Shown one piece after another: positions 59,488-64,000 of a DNA stretch of 64,000 nt; positions within the stretch are counted from its first letter, which is position 1; every line of letters begins with the position of its first letter. The notes beneath the pieces were generated by a model. That model searched no databases and was not told the origin of the DNA. It was given only the letters and a program-made list of their open reading frames with translations. Made by a program: the position numbers and the translations under genes. This DNA comes from Odiellus spinosus (Eukaryota; Arthropoda; Arachnida; Opiliones; Phalangiidae), in contig OY987227.1 of assembly GCA_963920705.1 (NCBI GenBank), forward strand, positions 26,269,935 through 26,333,934, written 5' to 3'.

Positions 59488-59572
59488 CGGGGGGGGGGGG
59501 GTTCAAGGGGGGGGGCGAGAAGGAACGAGAGTATAGGAGAGATGGTCGGAAGGGGGGGGGGTTAAAATCGAG
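59488..59572 (+). repeat. G-run cluster with quadruplex potential
   Basis: Three long G-runs (13, 9 and 10 bases) with shorter GG and GGG runs between them within 85 bases, all on the + strand, in an otherwise AT-rich genome. Confidence 0.7.
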
Positions 59573-59897
59573 GGATGCGCCGATACACGGTCATATACGC
59601 GATTAGGAAGAGTCAGGGTGTATACGGCGGTTCAAGGCTTATTTATAGATGAGAAGCCACTAATGCTAAGGTCCTTGTTTAAATATCATCGAAGCGAAAC
59701 GGTTTAGGAAAACTAAATTCTGTTCGTTAACACCGGGTTAATGAACAATAATAGAACGATATTGGACAAGGAGTAATACGAAACAAAAGGATATGAAAAC
59801 GTATATAACTTCTTGGAGAATTTTTGAAACCCTTTGTCCAAGACGAGGGAAAATAATTTAAAAGAGTTTTTACGCAACTGACGACACCGTTTCATTT

Positions 59898-60075
59898 AAG
59901 CTACGTTCATACTAGGCCTTGGAATCGATTTAAACATTTTCAAAACGTTTCGGTTTCTCAAAACTGCTTCGGGAACCAGTTTTATACCGATTCGGTTTCA
60001 CCAACCGATGGATGAAGCTATTTATAACGATAATGCGTGAACAGATGACGCTTAAAACGATTACTGGCGATTTGA
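59898..60075 (+). mobile_element. MITE-like family H, copy 3, truncated
   Basis: Begins TAAGCTACGTTCATACTAGG and follows H through GCTTAAAACGATTACTGGCG, then stops; the right end is missing and the GTCGTGCGAACGGGAAACC segment is deleted. Confidence 0.7.
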
Positions 60076-63000
60076 AGTTGAATAGACTCAATTTGGATTG
60101 GGACCGCTACCAACTGAAGTTGCTATTCATTTTCACTACATTTTATATGGAGTAATAGACTGGGTATGAAAAAAAGCTATGTAAAAAAGTGAATAAACCT
60201 TTTGCGGTTGTCACTCAATAAGTATCACGTTATCCGGCAATTTAGGAAGCAAGTTAAGCGGTTTCGAGGATGTCTCGCGGGAATGTGGTTTTGTCTTAAG
60301 GGTAGCACTATTAAAGAGCTCAGACTTCGGCGGAGAAAGCGGCGGTAAGAGGAATATCATAACCGAATCGTCCGATATATATATAATAGGTGAGATAAGT
60401 CTGCCTTCGTGGCCAGGGAAGCATAAACATCGGTAGGCTAAATTTCATGGACAAAGAGGGTCTTGCGAAGATAGTTTACCCATGGGTCATAGAACAACGG
60501 CCTTAGTTAACTGGGCAGGTAGTTCAGCTGTGGAACTTCTTTGACCTTAAGAGCCAAGTCTAGGGTTTTTGGAACAACAAATGGGATGATTCGTTTAGTT
60601 CAAAAAGTCATTGAATGTTTCCCCAGATTTTTGAAAAGATATTTACTAAAATTGAGTTACCGTGATTTTGCACTAAGAAGCCAATGTACTCTTAACGTTA
60701 ACGGGCTATCCTAGAATATAACGTGGCTATTTATAGAGGATGTAAAGGTGGAAAACGTGGCCGCTACTTTTAATGAGGGATACGTGGCATTCTCTCCGCC
60801 TATTTACCCCGTAAGTTTTGAGAGAGAGAGAGAAAATTATAGTTTAAAAGATAGAATGAGAGGCGGAAAAGGCGACGACGAATACTGCGCCACGACCCTT
60901 AAACATTCGTCTCCATACCGCGCACCAACCTGGAAAACTCAGTTGCGGTATCAATTTTAAATTTCGAAATAAATAAGCTAGTTGCGTTAGAAGCGACCTA
61001 GTATTCCCCGAAATTGAAAGCCAGGGTAAATAGAAATTCCAATTTTCCTTCAAATCATAACGCGATGATACATAAAGGAAAATTTATTTACTATTCCTAA
61101 TTGGAACTCTTCAAAGAACCGAGCTTTCGGCGAGGGTTAGGTTTATTTTAAAGCGCAAGTCTTCTAACATTGGCGCCATGAGGAATATCCCTCAAGCCAC
61201 ATCAAAAAATCGTTTAGCTCGAAAAACGTATCTTCGGGCGCTATATAAATTAACAATTTAACAAGTCTTGGCCCTAAGGACCATATATTAGATTTTATGA
61301 GAAATGGTTCGGGGTGACTTAAGCCGCGAATATTAAATTTTGATATTTAAGCCAAAAATAAATCAATTATTAAATTTCACAGCGTCGTAAAAAATTTTAA
61401 ATGTCAGAAAGAAATTAATGAAGGATATTATATGATTCTAAACGAGGTCGAAGAGCCTACTGGGAAGGCTCCAGTTAAAAAAGGAAGTTCCGAAAATGAT
61501 TGGGTAAAACTAATTTCAAAGATCCCAGTTCTTCCGAAAAAATTAAATTTTTCTAGAAATTATTTTCCTGAGAGAGATGAAATGGAGGCCAAAGCGTAAA
61601 ACCATTACTCTTGGACTTATAAGCCGGATTCGGCCGCTTAAGCGAGAGATATTTCCCTCGGGAATCACGCTCATTACCGATGTGTCCGCTACATAAAAAC
61701 CAAAAGGCTCCGCGAAGCCCTCCCTTCCTGCCTTTGATTATTCCCTATATACGAGAACATTAAAGGGAAACTATATACGCGGAAGAAGAAATAAAATTTC
61801 ATCTAAAATTAATCCGATTGGTTCATTTCTCGCGGCTCTCCACGGGACCACGGTGGACACGAGGTTTCGAGCATGGATATGGGAAAAATTGGGTATACCT
61901 TTGAGTGTTCCCAATTTGGGCCGGGTCCTAAGAATGAGCAGTCACCTACAACCCGAATTATTAAACAAGTGTCTTTCTATGTCGGCTCTTGAGATTCAAA
62001 TATGAAGAAGAATAGCCACAATCTTAAAACAGAGGCCTACAATAAGGCGGGACAAGTGCCACAGACACAGCAACAACTGATCTGTGTTAAAGGTATGGTA
62101 TTACCCAATACTGTAATAAAATTAAAAGCACACGCTTGAAATGCTACCCCAAAAATGATAGGAAAATATGAAATTTTCCGTCGATTCATATAGGAAACTA
62201 TACTAAGCAATGTTATTAGTAGCATGGATTAATTAATAGTGCCCTATTAATTAATCCAAGTTAGAGTCATACTAAAAATAAACGCAGTGCAGTGGATAAC
62301 ACTTTCACCCAATTCCCTAAATTATTTTCACTTCATTTTTATGTAGTTTCCAAGTGAAAACGCGCACTTAAGTACGAAAGAAAATAGTGGCAAATGGTCG
62401 TATTCTATGAACTAAAAGAGAAATCTTTAGTGGTCACCCTAAATTGTTAACAACATGATTTTAAAAAAAATCAATAAACTATTCGGAATAAATACGAACT
62501 TTAAATTTTCACTTTTTCAGATCATAATACAGTTTCCCTTTAAGCTTTCCCTCGCGCCTTCACGGTTTGATTCCTTAGCCGTGAGAAAAACTAAGGGCTT
62601 CCATTAGTAAAAGAAAAGAGAAACTGGGGTAGAAGTAGAAAAAAAAACAGCCTTAATCAGCTTTAGGCTTTTGAGTGAAAATTACGGTTTCCCGAGAAAA
62701 AATATAAAGGGTATACCGGACCTGTACCAATGTTTGGTATACACGAACTAAGGCAAACTGTAGGGTATCATTAACTTCGCGTTTGCCATGCAAATCAAAT
62801 TCTCTTTGCCTCATCACAGCTCCAATAGTTTCTATTCTGCAAACTTTTTATATCTTTTGGAACTTTCTGGATTAAGTATTTTTACGAAAATGACCGCGCG
62901 AAAGCTACTTTATCACTTGCCAGAACGTGCGAGAATCAGCTGTAGGCTGTACAATACCCACGTGACCATAACGATGGGGAATTTTTTTATTTAAAAAATT

Positions 63001-63119
63001 TCTAAAAGTTCATGAACCTCACGGGATTGGCTTTTTGCTCTGATTGGTTCTTTGGAAACTTACAAGTTAGTGAAATTCAAACGAATAACGGGGCTAGGAC
63101 AAACTGTAAAATTCAAGAG
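60076..63119. other. Non-coding stretch with possible TTAA element ends
   Basis: No exon recognised. TTAAAGGGAAACT lies near 61763 and its inverse AGTTTCCCTTTAA near 62530, giving a possible 780-bp element. A perfect hairpin GGATTAATTAATAG...CTATTAATTAATCC lies at about 62226-62259. Confidence 0.35.
62862..62985 (+). repeat. Interspersed repeat C, copy 4
   Basis: Contains GGATTAAGTATTTTTACGAA, CCGCGCGAAAGCTACTTTAT, CGTGCGAGAATCAGCTGTAG and GTGACCATAACGATGGGG, in the same order as the other copies. The 68-residue frame across it is not a gene. Confidence 0.65.
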
Positions 63120-63126
63120 GCTATAT

Positions 63127-63463
63127 CAGAAGCCGATGAAACCCTCCTTTGAAGTCTACTACTCCAATGTTCCATATAGCGCTCCTCTCTGTATGGGTAA
63201 AATTCCCAATTTTACGAGTTAGAAGGGGTCCTACTTCATCCCCCCTGTCTACGGAAAATTGGAAATTCTCTCTCTCCACAAACGACGACGTTTTTTAGAC
63301 GAACTCCAAGGCTGCTAGAGATATTCGCTCGACGAGCTCCCGCTCCGAAAACATCTACCGTTAGGAGGCGTACGAATCGCGCCTTTTGAGAATAACCCAT
63401 ACAGAGAGGGGTAGACAAGACCCGGGAATAATAGACTTCAAAGGAGGGTTTCATCGGCTTCTG
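63127..63463 (+). mobile_element. MITE family A, copy A9
   Basis: 337 bp, TSD GCTATAT at 63120-63126 and 63464-63470, both ends intact. Confidence 0.95.
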
Positions 63464-64000
63464 GCTATATTTAATTGCAAGGAATCAGGGAGAAAAAACG
63501 GGTTGATATCCACGAATTAAGCCTTTTTCAAGATACAGCAAAGTCTTAGGAACCGTTTAAATCCCATAGTAAGTAAAGGATAAGCAAGAATTGAAGTAAA
63601 AAAAGTAAAGCTGTTTGATAAAAAACGTAATTGGGAAGAAGGATGATTTTGCTTATGTTTTTTTTTCTTTTTCTTTGGGTTTTTTTTTTAATCCTATATA
63701 TACAAGTCCGTCGCGAACATATTAGCCTTCCCAGCATCCTCTTATTTTCTGGCGAGAAAGCCTAAAGCTAGAGTTCTTCCTTCTTTCAAAAAATTTGTGG
63801 TTATACGGGGAAACGTGCTATTTGGAGCGTTAATAGGCAAAGCTTTTTACTGCTTGGATTAACGCCGTTCGCTTAATTGCATTCCCGCTTTTTTTTCCCG
63901 CGCTTTTCCCTTTTAATTTCGGGGACGGAAACGTTATTTTTTAACTTCCTTACAATCATTTTTTTTTTTTTCTCCCTCAAACGCGGCCACTCGGAATTCG

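Noticed and set aside
9813..63463. Recurrent 60-148 codon frames starting MKPSFEVYYS or MKSTT
   Set aside because: They lie inside family A MITEs, partly in the inverted repeats, and occur on both strands. They are repeat sequence and not a gene family.

Overview
This is a window of an AT-rich, intron-rich animal nuclear genome, most likely an arthropod. Two protein-coding loci can be recognised. On the + strand at 8538-17020 are six exons of an ionotropic receptor (IR) or divergent ionotropic glutamate receptor, ending with its stop codon and a poly(A) signal. On the - strand at 25494-25811 is one immunoglobulin exon with the signature of the first Ig domain of Dscam. The short exons, long introns and transposon-laden sequence rule out a prokaryote or virus. 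I cannot name the species, and nothing shows whether it is an insect.

Most of the remaining sequence is non-autonomous DNA transposon (MITE) and tandem-repeat DNA. Four unrelated-looking families share the same architecture: ends 5'-CA...TG-3', terminal inverted repeats and a 7-bp target-site duplication (TSD). Family A (about 337 bp, 9 copies) starts CAGAAGCCGATGAAACC. Family B (281-292 bp, 6 copies) starts CAAGRAGGATCAGA. Family F (about 420 bp, 2 copies) starts CAGAGGTATATAATAACC. Family J (317 bp, 2 copies) starts CAAGAATCCATTC. Eighteen of these 19 copies keep a perfect 7-bp TSD, so they look young and could be moved by one class of transposase, perhaps of the P/1360 type. A second group has TTAA targets: family D is a 440-bp near-perfect hairpin (AGGGAGAATGCAACC ends), and element N resembles it. 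Families G, H, I, M and C are further foldback or interspersed repeats.

Layout: 1-8.5 kb holds non-coding sequence, a foldback element, a 100-bp repeat array joined to a 12-bp array, and MITEs B1, F1, D and H. 8.5-17 kb is the IR gene, with recognisable repeats in all five introns. 17-25 kb holds a 36-bp array and MITEs D4, J1 and B3. 25.5 kb has the Dscam-type exon. 26-45 kb is mainly non-coding, with a 70-bp array and MITEs A4, F2, A5, M, B4, N, H and B5. 46.9-49.2 kb is a 2.3-kb array of a 16-bp unit. 50-64 kb holds MITEs A6-A9, J2, B6, H and I, a degenerate CCTGACC repeat field and a 23-bp array. No transposase gene is present, so the MITEs must be mobilised in trans. The long open frames inside the tandem arrays follow from the repeat period and are not called as genes.
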